DNA from: Lepas anatifera
Taxonomy: Eukaryota > Arthropoda > Thecostraca > Lepadidae
Assembly (NCBI GenBank): GCA_034440635.1
Contig: JAOTON010000978.1
Location: forward strand, 161,001 to 225,000
DNA: 64,000 nt
Direction of reading: 5' to 3'
The notes below the pieces were generated by a model, which was not told where the DNA came from, did not search any database, and saw nothing but the letters and a program-made list of their open reading frames with translations. Of this stretch, positions 43,041 through 54,296 are shown piece after piece (position 1 is the first letter of the stretch; every line of letters starts with the position of its first letter). The position numbers were made by a program, and so were the translations under genes.

Positions 43041-43129
43041 TAACAAAACGAGGCTGTGGCTCGGCTACTAGAAGATCCAGATCAAGTTTTTAAACATCAT
43101 TTGAAAGCTCTTGAAAGGACGAATCTGCT

Positions 43130-44020
43130 TGATGTTATCAATTTTGAGTTCAGGTCAATAATAAAGTCAGCAGAGGTCACGATTTTTTTGCATCTAAAAC
43201 TTTTGAACGAGATAAGTCACAACCACAAATTTGGTATCATAGTGACGAGTATGGCCCAATGATTCGAATGATATGCAACACGACTTCGAAAGGTCACGTC
43301 GTAACCTTGACCTCAGTTTTCAAGGTGAAATAATGATCTCTCAAGGTCATATTGCACATCATTCGAATCATTAGGTCATACTATTCACTATGATACCAAA
43401 TTTGTGGTTGTGACTTATCTCGGTGGAAGCAAAAACAAAATCATGACGTCTGGTAACTTTATTATTGACCTGATATGCAACACGACTTCGGAAAGTCACA
43501 TCGTGACCTTGACTTCAGTTTTCAAGGTGAAATAATGATCTCTCAGGGTCATGTTGCACATCATTCGAATCATTGGGTCAAGATGCACACATTGATGCCT
43601 TTGACTTTATACTAGTTCTAATTGTTTCCGTGTTCTAAATGATTTCCTAATTGAGTCAAAATTTGACGCATTATAGTCCCCTGTGAGGTTAGGGGTCCAC
43701 GGATGTGGTTCAAACTTGAGCGTAGAAGACGGCAAAGGCGCTTCCAGCGGTGTTTTTCCGTATCACGTCTGGATTTCCGAGATCGTTGGGGTCCGATCTC
43801 CACCCAGGCGGTGGTGGGTGCGAAAAGAGTCATGGCGGTGCCGGGTTAACTATCTCACGGTGGGATGTTGAACCCGGACTGCAGCGTCGATTACCGGCTC
43901 CAGGATTGGCTCCGAGTAATACGGATCGTGTATATTCCCGAAACGCCAAGATGGAGGGAAAGCGGTTTGAAATCCCCCTGGGATGGAGGTGGATCGGCGA
44001 CCCACCGTGGCGGGGTTTAG
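43130..44020. repeat. AGGTCA-rich inverted and tandem repeat, probable decayed TTAA MITE
   Basis: An arm ending GAGATAAGTCACAACCACAA (43,209 on) is inverted at about 43,385-43,425 (TTGTGGTTGTGACTTATCTC). A block with ATGCAACACGACTTCG and TTTTCAAGGTGAAATAATGA is repeated in tandem at 43,272 and 43,475. A GGTGCCGGG|TTAA end lies near 43,850. Confidence 0.6.
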
Positions 44021-44615
44021 CCTAATTTTTCAACTCTTTGGAACTCTTGTCTTCCATTGTTAAGATGATGTAACGAACATTCTAAGGTATTCTTGGTTGG
44101 TATAATTTTGTTTTGGGAAGCCTCGCCTTCGGCTTCGTGTCAGAAAATTGAGGGCAAGCGCAGGGCTTGCTAATCAGAGCAAAACCTGGCTTTGTGGTTT
44201 TATGTTAAAAGTGGGTGTCAAGATAAACCAAGTGTCTTGCTTTTGGGCCCAAATGAAAACCGTAATTGCTGAGCTGAAGCGCACTTGGTGGTGGCTGAGC
44301 CCGTGGTAGCGTTTAATCTCGCTCTCTTCTCCATCGGCCCTTTTTTACCTCCCAGTTCTGGACAGGCGTTGGACGTGACTAAAACTCGGAGCATTCATGT
44401 TGGATAATTCTGGGAATGGTGGCAAAGTGATGTGAGGCTTAGCAAGAACAACAGTAATTAAAAGGTTTTGGCGCTCTGAAAAATTGTGTGATTCAGAGCA
44501 CTCCATAAATAGCCCAATTAAGGAAGATACTTGTGAAAGCTGTTACTGACTCAATATGCCCTTCCGGAGTACGAAATCTGATTTTGTTCTATTTTAGCCA
44601 TTCGTACACACATTC

Positions 44616-45120
<505 letters not shown>

Positions 45121-45123
<3 letters not shown>

Positions 45124-45879
45124 ACCTGGTGAGCTAACTGGCCTGGCTTTATCTCAAATTTGTGAGATTTACCAGTGGCGTATCCAGGACTTAATTCCGG
45201 GGGGAGATGATGGGGGCTCATGCCTCCCCTGTCATTGCCTCGGATAAGCATCCACCTATGCATTACTAAGGGCACTCTGACATTTCGGGGGGAGACTAGA
45301 GCGCCTCTAGTCCCCCTTGTATCCGCATCTGGCATTTACCGTACTTATTTATCCAGGCACCCTGAAAGCTCACAGGACACAAGGTCACAGCGTCAAATTG
45401 TTCTGTCTGAGCCCCGTCTGGGCGTTAGATCACGATAAAAGCCTGAGCAGATAGCCACCGCTCCTATATTTTTACAGTCATTGTGTCCATCCATTAGAGT
45501 GCAGTGTGAGGGCTTTGTTTTAATCTGCGCCTATCTGAGCCTCGTAATTTCCTCAGGTGCCTCTGAGCGATATTTAATGTGTCCTTTATCTGAGGGTTGA
45601 AAAATACATTTATACTCTTAGCTGGTTACAAAATGGTAGCTGGTGCTCCCATCCTGGGGGAGCACGATGGATGGGAAGCAACATTTCAGGCGGCTGCCAT
45701 CGACTTCTCAGCCATTCCAGGGGGTACCCAGGGTGGATTGGTCGATCGTGGTGAGGATCCACCTACAGCGACATATCACACTTTTTCATGGATTCAGGCT
45801 AAAATTAGATTCAGGTAATTGTAGACAAGACCAGAAACTGGGAAATGGAGACGTGAAACCTGGCTGCTGCAGAGAAAGA
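45121..45879. other. Unassigned, with a transposon-end-like segment
   Basis: 45,170-45,310 resembles transposon ends (CAGTGGCGTATCCAGGAC ... CGGGGGGAG). No gene. Confidence 0.4.
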
Positions 45880-46266
45880 TAGCGTTGATAGGCTTTTGAT
45901 TGCTGAGGCGAGGAGCATGATTATTAATAGACAAGGTGTATACTGACCTGTCTCCTCGCATCCTGGATGCAAAATACACTCAGATTACATATTCGGGCGC
46001 AGCCCTTCATCAGAATCAGGTAGGTCAAATCACAAATTCTCAGTCGTGGTGTAGCCAGACCTCGAACTGAGCTTCATACAAATGCCTTTTAGAATGAATT
46101 CTTAAAAATTGGATATCGCGGCAATGATAATTGGGATATCTCTAACCTAAGGATTATGTCCGCAATGCAGCAAAACTAGACCAGTAGTTGTGTGACAGAC
46201 TTTTCATTTATTTGAGCCAAACACTATGTTTTGAAAATTAATGAATTTGCTTAAATATCTAATCGG

Positions 46267-46267
<1 letters not shown>

Positions 46268-46330
<63 letters not shown>
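46268..46330 (+). repeat. (AT)n microsatellite in PLE copy 1
   Basis: About 31 AT units expanded from the TATATATAACCGATTA motif seen unexpanded in copy 2 at 50,682-50,698. Confidence 0.97.
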
Positions 46331-46332
<2 letters not shown>

Positions 46333-46559
46333 GTTTTTGCTGGCCGCAGGTTAAACGCTAACAATAACTACTTGTCTGCTACTAATGATAGACCAGTACG
46401 ATGACTGCAAACTTTCCCATTTTTTGAGCCTGATGCTGTTTTTATTAGATATGTTTAGCCCGAATTATTTACTTAAGATTGTGCGTAGTAGTCAAGGTCA
46501 AATTATCCCTGAACTCAATTCATCGCAAAATATTAGTTAATTTGCTTAATAATTCTTAA

Positions 46560-47050
46560 ATATTTTTCTCCAGCTTGTACCTCTGGGCCAACACTAAGCG
46601 TGCAATGATTATACGTCTGGCAGCAGAAAAGCATTATCTTTAAAAAATATTTACTTGTTCCAAAGACACCAACCCATAGTGTGTACCCCTCCAACAAACC
46701 CATCTCTCATAGCTAGTTAATGTGATCCATCATTTATAAATCCTTTTGCCGAGCCTGTACCTCTGGCCCGACGTTAAGCGTCGAAGGAGTATACATCTGA
46801 CTGCAGAAAAGGCTCTTCAATAATTAATTACCTGCCTAAAAATACGAACCCTGGGCACTCACCCTTGACCTAAGCCCATCACTTCTGACTAGTTGATGTG
46901 ATTCATCAATGATAAGCCCTCTTTTCTAGTCTCTCCAGTCTGTACCTCTGGCCCAACGTTGGGCGTCGAATGAGTATATATCTGGCAGCAGAAAAGTATT
47001 ATCCATAATGAACGGCCTACCCCAGAACACATATTCTCACGTTGTTCTCT
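46560..47050 (-). repeat. PLE copy 1 3' tail: three ~175-bp tandem units
   Basis: Each unit contains GTACCTCTGG(C/G)CC(A/G)AC and CTGGCAGCAGAAAAG-like segments. The counterpart lies inverted at 50,080-50,500. Confidence 0.8.
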
Positions 47051-47132
47051 CTCTTGCCTCTTAAGCCTCCGCTGTCAAATGCTAGCCTGTTTTACACCCG
47101 CATTATAGGTCGGGACGTTCCTTGTATGTTAA

Positions 47133-47961
47133 CACGCGCATTGACAGGGGTCTGAGCCACCTTCGCTTTGACGGGGTACCCGCCCCCTAAGATCTCGAGA
47201 ACCATGGTAGGTAGCGAAAAACGGTAAACGGTGTTGGGCTGCCCATCCACTTTTCCATCGAAAACATTTGAACCATTTTTTGGTCAGGTCACATTTAAGG
47301 TCACGAGAGGTCAAAACATGCCGTCATAGGGATAACATGTAAATTAAGTTTTTTGGACCTTACATCTGAACAAGTCAAGATAGAGCAAAACGACTTGAAC
47401 TGTATGAATCCTCTCAGCAAGCCGAATCGAATGATATATAATTTGACCTTGCTAGGTCAAATCAAGGATTTGACCTGACCTGAGGTCAGGTCAGGGTCAA
47501 ATTATATAAAATGCATATCATTAGAACTGCAAAGCCCAGGCGAGTGTAATGGAGCTAAAATAAATGCTTTATCACCATCCGTTACTGAGTTATTCCATGA
47601 AAACCATTTTTCCCATGTATTTCCAATGGAGAGGTCATGCCTCGTACCTGACCTTAGGTCATCGACATAAAAATACCGGAACATATTTTAGAGAACTCGG
47701 TGGGGCCATTATGTGATATCAGTTTCAATCGGATAAGTTCACCCTGCTCCGAGTTATGCTATCTTAAACTTTTTTTGAGGTCGGGTCACTTGACCTTTAC
47801 TGGTGACCTGACCTGAGATGACCTAACCTTAAAATTAAAAAAAGTTGTAAAAATGATGAGGGAAAAGGTATGCCAAGTACAGCGGCGCTATGCGCCGCCG
47901 TTTTTCTGCTATCTCTGAAAAACCCGAGGGGGCGGGTACCCGCCCCCCGTCAATGCGCGTG
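47133..47961 (-). mobile_element. TTAA-type MITE family B, copy 2, inserted in PLE copy 1
   Basis: 829 bp between TTAA 47,129-47,132 and TTAA 47,962-47,965. Ends CACGCGCATTGACAGGGG and CCCCGTCAATGCGCGTG. PLE copy 2 retains the uninterrupted site CAGCCTTAACATACAAGG at about 49,806, proving the TTAA duplication and the exact element ends. Confidence 0.95.
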
Positions 47962-47965
47962 TTAA

Positions 47966-48347
47966 GACTGGGATGACGATCCTGAATGGTTATAGATCCG
48001 GCTATCTTTCTATTTGGATGATACTGAACCCGATTAATTACTTTTAGCTCAAGTAGCTCTGATATAGCCTGAGTGTTCTGTGCTGCGTGTTTCTGGAGGA
48101 AATGATCTCCAAGAAGCGTGTTAGGAGCTTTATTCTTCGCGTCACGCAAATGTTCGTTAAATCGCAATCGGATGGGCCTCGTGGAATCTCCTACGTATCG
48201 AGCTCTGATTTGATCCCGGTTACGCAGTCTACAGCCTATTTGATACGCCACATTTTTCTGCATGCAATCGGCTTTAAAACCAGACTTGCATAAACGACAC
48301 CTCTGACCCCTCGGACATTTTGGCTCGGAAATGGCCGACCTAACCAA
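47966..48347 (-). pseudogene. GIY-YIG endonuclease domain of Penelope-like element
   Basis: It reads CPRGQRCRLCKSGF, then ARYVGDSTRPIRLRF and NEHLRDAKN ... LLGDHFLQKH, the CxxC-containing linker and GIY-YIG-type nuclease typical of Penelope-like elements (the nuclease cuts target DNA for reverse transcription). The C-terminal end is cut by the MITE at 47,965, and the reading frame then runs spuriously into MITE sequence. No RT domain is attached. Confidence 0.8.
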
Positions 48348-48540
48348 TGGTGACGGTAAGTTTTTTTTACTGTTCTTACAGGCTATATGTATTTTCTTGT
48401 TGTTTTTTACGACTGTTTTGATTTTACAGAACAGCCGTTCTTCTACGTACAGTAAGGCTAAGAACTTATCATAAGACTCTGAGCCTTTGTTCTTTTTCTT
48501 TTACCTCCCGGTACCTGTCCTTGTTAGTCTAAGAAGCCCT

Positions 48541-51250
48541 GGATAATACCCATTTTTTGGAAGCAGATTCCAATGAGGTTATCAAAGAGGCAATGAGGCA
48601 TCATGAGGCTATCAAAGGGGTAGAAACATAGCTAGATAGTAATTTAGTGAATATTAATGCCCTTTGTCTTACCAAGACGATATTTTAAAGTTTTTCTTCC
48701 AGTGTCTTAGTGACAATGTTTTCTCATTTGTGGATCAGAACTACCGACAAAAATTAAGTTAAGCTGTGGGTAATTTATGCGCACCTGCCTGAGCCATTCT
48801 GTTCTTAGATCTGTTTGAAACTAATACATTACCCACATGTCATGCTAAACCAGAGTTCTTAATAAGGTACCTTGACGATTATGCAGACATCTTCTCGCAT
48901 GGGCTGGAAGCATTGGATGAGTTCCTTAGCTTTATGAACAGTAAGCATCCCCACCTGAAATTTGCCTTGTAGCACACGGGTAGTGGAAGTGGGGTGCCCT
49001 ATATGGATACCCCTATATGGATACGTTAGTCACAGTAGAAACACATGGCGAAAACACTACGATAGAGACAGAGCTGTAGTATATGAAACCAATAAACTGG
49101 GGGATTAGCCTACATAGCACATCTGCTCATCCGACCTCAACAAAACACAACATTATCAGAAACACGTTTCACAGGACAATGAATAACCCTTCGAGCTTAG
49201 AGAAAGAGAGATAAAGCGTAGATAATAAGATTTGGAATCTACTTCTAAAAAATTATTATTATCCAGGACTTCTTAGGCGATTGTTGCGGGAAGTTAGACT
49301 AACAAGTACAGGTAACGGGAGTACAAGAAAAAGAAAAAAGGTCAGAATCTTATGATGGGTTTTTAATCTTACCGTGCGTAGACGAACAGCTGCTCTGTAA
49401 AATCAAAAGCCTCGTAAAGAAATCCAACCAGAAAATACTTATAGCCTGCAATAACAGCAAGAAACTTAAGCCGTCATTGGTGAGGTCGGCCTTTTCTAAG
49501 CAAAAATGTCCGGGGGTTCAGAGGTGTCATTTATGCAAGTGTGGTTTTAAAGGCGACTGCACACAGAATGTGGTGTATCAATTAGACTGCAGACTGTGTC
49601 TATCTGACTGCGATTGAACGAGCATTTGCGTGACGCGAAGAATAAAGCTACCAACACGCTTCTTGGAGATCATTTCCTCCAGAAACACGCAGCACAGAAC
49701 ATTCATGCTATATCAGAGCTACTTGAGCTAAAAGTAATTCATCGGGCTCAGGATCATTCAGATAGAAAGATGACCGAATCCATAATCATTAAGGATTATC
49801 ATCTCAGCCTTAACATACAAGGAACGTCCGGGCCTATAATGCGGTTCTAAAATAGACTATCATTTGAGACCGGAGGCTTAACACGCCCAGTGGAGGGGCC
49901 CCAAGGTGCCTATTTTTCAAATGTGGCCGGAAAACCTTTCGCCACCGGAAAACGATAATTGGCCAAAACTGGGAATTAATGAGCGCGTCGATTGGTGAAG
50001 GAAATTTTGAAAATCGGTCAATAATTGTTTTACTTATAGGCTTTCAAGTCAGACCTATGGTAGGCCATTCTTTATTGATAATACTTTTCTGCTGCCACAT
50101 GTATACTCATTCAACGCTTAACATTGGGCCAGAGGTTCAGGCTGGAGAAAACGGTTTACCATTGATGAATCATATTGATTAGAAGTGATGGGCTTAGGTC
50201 GAGGGTACGTGCCCAGTTTTTTATTATTATTTTTAGGTGGGCAATTGATCATTGCTGGTTCTTTTGTGCAGCCACATGTATACTTATCCGACGCTTATCG
50301 CTTGGCCAGAGATACAGGCTAGGCAAAAGGATTTATCAATGATTGATCAGATGAACTGGCTATGATAGATGGATTGGTTTGAAGGGTACACTATGGTTTG
50401 GTGTTTTGAATATATAAATAATTATTGATAACGTTAGGCTAGAGGCACAGGCTGGGGAAAAAGGTTCATCGATGATTAACCAAATTAATCTCATGCGATG
50501 GATTGAGTTTAGGGATGGTTTGACCCTTTCCACCAAGCACTATCTTGATTAAATAATTCTAGCGAAGCATATCTAATAAAAGATAGCATCAGTTTGCTTT
50601 CAGTTATTGTTCTGGCATATTATTACTTGTGTCATTGGTAGAGAAGTAATTATTGTTAGCATTTTAGCTGCAGTCAGAAAAATATATATAACCGATTAAA
50701 TATTTAAGCGCATTCGTTATTATTAAAAATAGGTAGTGTTGGGCTTAAATGATTGAAAAGTCTGTGAATGAATGAAAAAGCACACGTACTGGTGTAGTTT
50801 TCCCGCATTGTGAACCCAATCTTTAGGTTAGAGGTACCCATATTATTATTGGCACGACATCCAATTTTTAAGAATGTATTCAAAAAGGCATTTGACAATG
50901 TGTATACTGGCATATCTTTTTCGAATCCTGGATACAAAATAGACTTGAATTATATATTCGGGCACAGCCTTCCTTCAGAATCAGGCTGTTTCAGTCATAG
51001 TGTAGCCAGACCTCGGATTTGAGGTTTACCTGGTCAATTTATAATCATGCTCCTCGCCTCAGCACTCCAAAACCTATTAACGTTTGAAAGGCATTCGTAT
51101 GAAGCTGAATTCAAAGTCTGGCTACACTATGACTGAAAATGTGTAATGTGACCTACCTGATTCTGATGAAGGGATGTGCCCCAATATATAATCTAAGTGT
51201 ATTTACATCCAAGATTCGAGGGCACAGGCCTGTATACACCTTGTTAACAG
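48541..51250 (+). mobile_element. Penelope-like element copy 2
   Basis: RT remnant (about 48,840-48,970), endonuclease remnant (49,480-49,850), 3' tail repeats (50,080-50,500), then terminal sequence with two hammerhead-like motifs in opposite orientation (50,940-50,990 minus; 51,155-51,195 plus). It faces copy 1 head to head at about 48,541. Confidence 0.75.
48835..49850 (+). pseudogene. PLE copy 2 reverse transcriptase and endonuclease remnants
   Basis: RT motif C reads RYLDDYADIF followed by LDEFLSFMNSKHPHLKFAL, as in Penelope RTs (YxDD then LDEFL...LN). Stops and frameshifts follow. The endonuclease part keeps CPGVQRCHLC and NEHLRDAKN ... LLGDHFLQKH but lacks the segment equivalent to YVGDSTR, so the nuclease core is deleted. 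Dead copy. Confidence 0.75.
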
Positions 51251-51259
51251 AGAAAGATA

Positions 51260-53260
51260 ATGTTAGAAGAGGGAGGAGCCAACCACAGAAAACTTAGCTG
51301 TGCTATCCATTTGGCAAGATCCTTGAACTTCCTCTCCGGCAAAATTTTACGGTCAGCGTTTAAATATAACTTTTTGATTTGATATTCGTGGGTGGAGATC
51401 TGGGACGTGGGGGAGGGAGCGAAGGATCATGATCCCTTAGATTTCGGGCTTGTATTACCGTTTCGGTTTCACCCATGTAGGGCCCCCTGGATCAAGAAGA
51501 CAGCTCCAGCACTAATAACAACGAAGGGATTCATTATTCATCTGCATTGCTTAGCATGATCGGCTTCCGCAATTTAACAACTCCGCAACCTTTGTGGTAC
51601 AACGTGCCGTTGTTCTAAAATGGATGTGTCGGATGAATATGAAGTGCACATCTCTGCAGAGTGTACTGAACCACTGGTAACCGCCCCTTAATGCCATTTT
51701 TGTCATGTACATTAAGAGCATATATATATACAAATTGAAAAACATTCATTTTACTGCTTTGGGCGAGTAAATAGGTAAAATTAAAATTTAGTACTATAGT
51801 GTCGCCTTCAGGGGTTCAGGTAGTTTGAACATGGGCTTTGGACTGTGGCGCACAGCGTGTGCGCTTAGACATAAAATAATGGCATCTTTAAAACGTACGG
51901 AGCGTGAGAGGAGGAATGAATTCGTTGTCACCCCCGAAATCCGTGAGTGGAGAGTGGTATGATTGTGATATTGAAAACTGATCGGCGATATTTTAGATGA
52001 CTATAATAGGAAATATACTTTGCCTCGCAAGGGTTCAGAAACCATAGGATTGGCTCAAGCTCGGCAATTGGGACTGCCGCCTATACATTATCTAATGGCA
52101 AACAACGTTAGTACTTACTAATCACCATTAAGTGCTCAAATGAAACGTGAAAGAGCGTCTCTCCTCTTTACAATTCCATGTGATTATACATTTTCCTGTG
52201 CAAACCGAAATTTTAATGATTATGGCTTTATGATTTTGTTTATGATGTTTTTCAATGCGTTCCGTCTGATCCCGTGTTCCCCCCCGTACTGAGCAGCAGA
52301 ATGCCCCTCTACTCTGCCGCCCGAGGAGAGCTGGACCCGAGTTGCCCGTCTTTTCGGCCGCACTGCCGCTGTCTTTTCAGTTTGCATACATTGCAGCCGG
52401 CTGCCAACCTCGTTTGCAAACAGTTATTGGGACATTTATCTCTCGTTATGGCGGACGCGACCACCGTTCTATCTTTCAGCTCCATGTATCTGAAGCTGGT
52501 GTGGATCCTTTTAGGCTGTTTGCCTCCGGTTTAGTTGCAGTCATACACAGTTCTGGACTTTTTTTGCCATTTTCGCCTGTTGTTAGCGCGCCAGATGATG
52601 ACAGTCGAATATCCTTTGTTATTCTATCTTGGCCGTCGTTTTTGTCTCGGTGCCTGCTTTGTTCGCTGATGGCACGGGCTTCAGGCTCCTGGTGCTATCG
52701 CTGCCAAGCGGGTTTCCGGAAAACGACGAGCGCAGCAATATTCGCCAAAAAATCATAAGCCTAGCAAAACATTGGGCCGCCTGAGTACTGCGCCGGAGGG
52801 GCAACCTCCGAGCGTGAATGAAGCGTCGTGTGTCGATACCTTCATAACAGGATCGAGACTATCTGAAAAAGAAAAAGACAATTTTTTGTTCATTCTTCTG
52901 GGAAAGATAGTTTTTCTTGGGTTTTCTGTTCGTTGTATTAAATTGCCCCTTTCCTCCTGACCGGCGTTGGGCGTCGGCCTCGATTTTGCGAGGTGAGTCA
53001 TTAGTGTTGATAATCGCCGCTGAGCCCGGCGCCGGAAAATGAGCAGTTCATTGTGAGTTCTCGGGCAGTGCCAGTTGCGGTATTAGAGCAGGCCAGGCTG
53101 GGCTCGTTCCTCACGCGTAATGGCACATAAGTTATGTCACGGCTGCGCTAACGACATGCCGCCACTACTGAATTATGCAACTACGAATTAGAAAAGTGAT
53201 GAGGCTGAAACGGTTTTGCCGTACGGAATTAGAATCCTTGATGGGGAACCTCTTATATAT
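51260..53260. other. Unassigned intergenic sequence
   Basis: Overlapping open frames at 52,274-52,758 and 52,772-52,960 have no recognisable domain. I see no supported gene. Confidence 0.45.
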
Positions 53261-53262
53261 GT

Positions 53263-53263
<1 letters not shown>

Positions 53264-53317
<54 letters not shown>
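53264..53317 (+). repeat. (AT)n microsatellite
   Basis: About 26 AT units; TATATGTAT-rich sequence continues to 53,400. Confidence 0.97.
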
Positions 53318-53319
<2 letters not shown>

Positions 53320-53689
53320 CGGTTGTATATGTATTATATGTATATGTAGTATGTAATATGTATAGTATGTATATATAATATGTGTATATGTATAATATAG
53401 CTGCCATTTGTATTACGATTATTTTTTCTGTAATAGCTTATAGTTGGGCGTCGGGGTTCTCTGAGACTTGAGTTTGTGATATGGTGTTTTTATTACTTGT
53501 TCAAGAGGGACTTCTGAGGGAAGAAAATCTGCTACTGAGACTTGGTATTTTTTATAATTTTTTTCAAGTTATTCCTAGTACGGCTGCTGGAGTCGGAGTC
53601 TCACTAAAGTCATCAAGGGACTTGTCACGGAGACCCCGGCCCCGCCACCCGAACGAGCAACTCCCTCAATGGAGGGTCAATTTAGAAGC

Positions 53690-53903
53690 CAAAGTTTAAC
53701 GTCCCACAAAGCACAGGGACGGCCGCCCCGCTCAGGTCACCCTCTCATCAGTCAGTTGCCAGCCGACGTGTACGTCGGGTAAACTATTGAGCGCCGGAGC
53801 GTCTCAGGGGAACCGATCCCAAGCCTGGACATGCACTGCCACTGCATGCTTCTGAGCAGCGGGCCGGAGCCCAACGCTCTACCAACTGAGCTACCGGGGC
53901 GGC
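53690..53903 (-). mobile_element. tRNA-derived SINE
   Basis: The minus strand begins GCCCCGGTAGCTCAGTTGG, then TAGAGCGTTGGGC, a clear tRNA 5' half with a perfect A box (TAGCTCAGTTGG); a diverged B box (GGATCGGTTCCCC) follows about 75 bp later, then unrelated body sequence. The 3' boundary is approximate. Confidence 0.75.
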
Positions 53904-53948
53904 AATATATTTGTGTTGATTTCTCTGGTAGTTTTGTCCCAAACCCAA

Positions 53949-53951
<3 letters not shown>

Positions 53952-54006
<55 letters not shown>
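53952..54006 (+). repeat. (AT)n microsatellite
   Basis: About 27 AT units between the SINE and the tRNA-like sequence. Confidence 0.97.
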
Positions 54007-54010
<4 letters not shown>

Positions 54011-54049
54011 TTATTATGGGCTGTTATAGTTTTGCAGCTTTGGAAAATT

Positions 54050-54124
54050 GCTCCTAAGCTGGGACTCGAACCCAGGTCTCCGGATTTCCGGCCCGGCAAG
54101 CTAACCACTACATCACTCAGGAGC
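54050..54124 (-). tRNA. tRNA-like pseudogene or SINE head (75 nt)
   Basis: The minus strand starts GCTCCTGAGTGATGTAGTGG and ends CTTAGGAGC. A 7-bp acceptor stem forms (one G-U), and a perfect T arm CTGGG-TTCGAGT-CCCAG is present. The anticodon arm only forms CCGG/CCGG with a 9-nt loop and has no U33, so a functional tRNA is unlikely. Confidence 0.55.
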
Positions 54125-54296
54125 CTGAACTTTCCTTTCAAGCTTGCGTATTTATACTTGATTTATCGGCAGTTGTTTTACTGGGGCATTTTCATGCCAG
54201 TCAGGTCTCTATGTTTCTCCAGTATTGATATATCTCTTATAGGCTGTTATAGTTTTATATATATAGTATAGTTTATATATATTATATATATATATA

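Larger units (their letters stand above)
45880..48540 (-). mobile_element. Penelope-like element copy 1, 5'-truncated
   Basis: Minus strand: the endonuclease region (48,347-47,966), a family B MITE insertion, the 3' region, a tail of three ~175-bp repeats (47,050-46,560), an (AT)n, then a terminal segment with a hammerhead-like motif. It is the mirror image of 48,541-51,250 over most of its length. Confidence 0.75.

Noticed and set aside
52274..52960. Overlapping open frames of up to 138 codons
   Set aside because: No domain, splice support or composition signal.
54050..54124. Functional tRNA gene
   Set aside because: The anticodon loop has nine bases and lacks U33.
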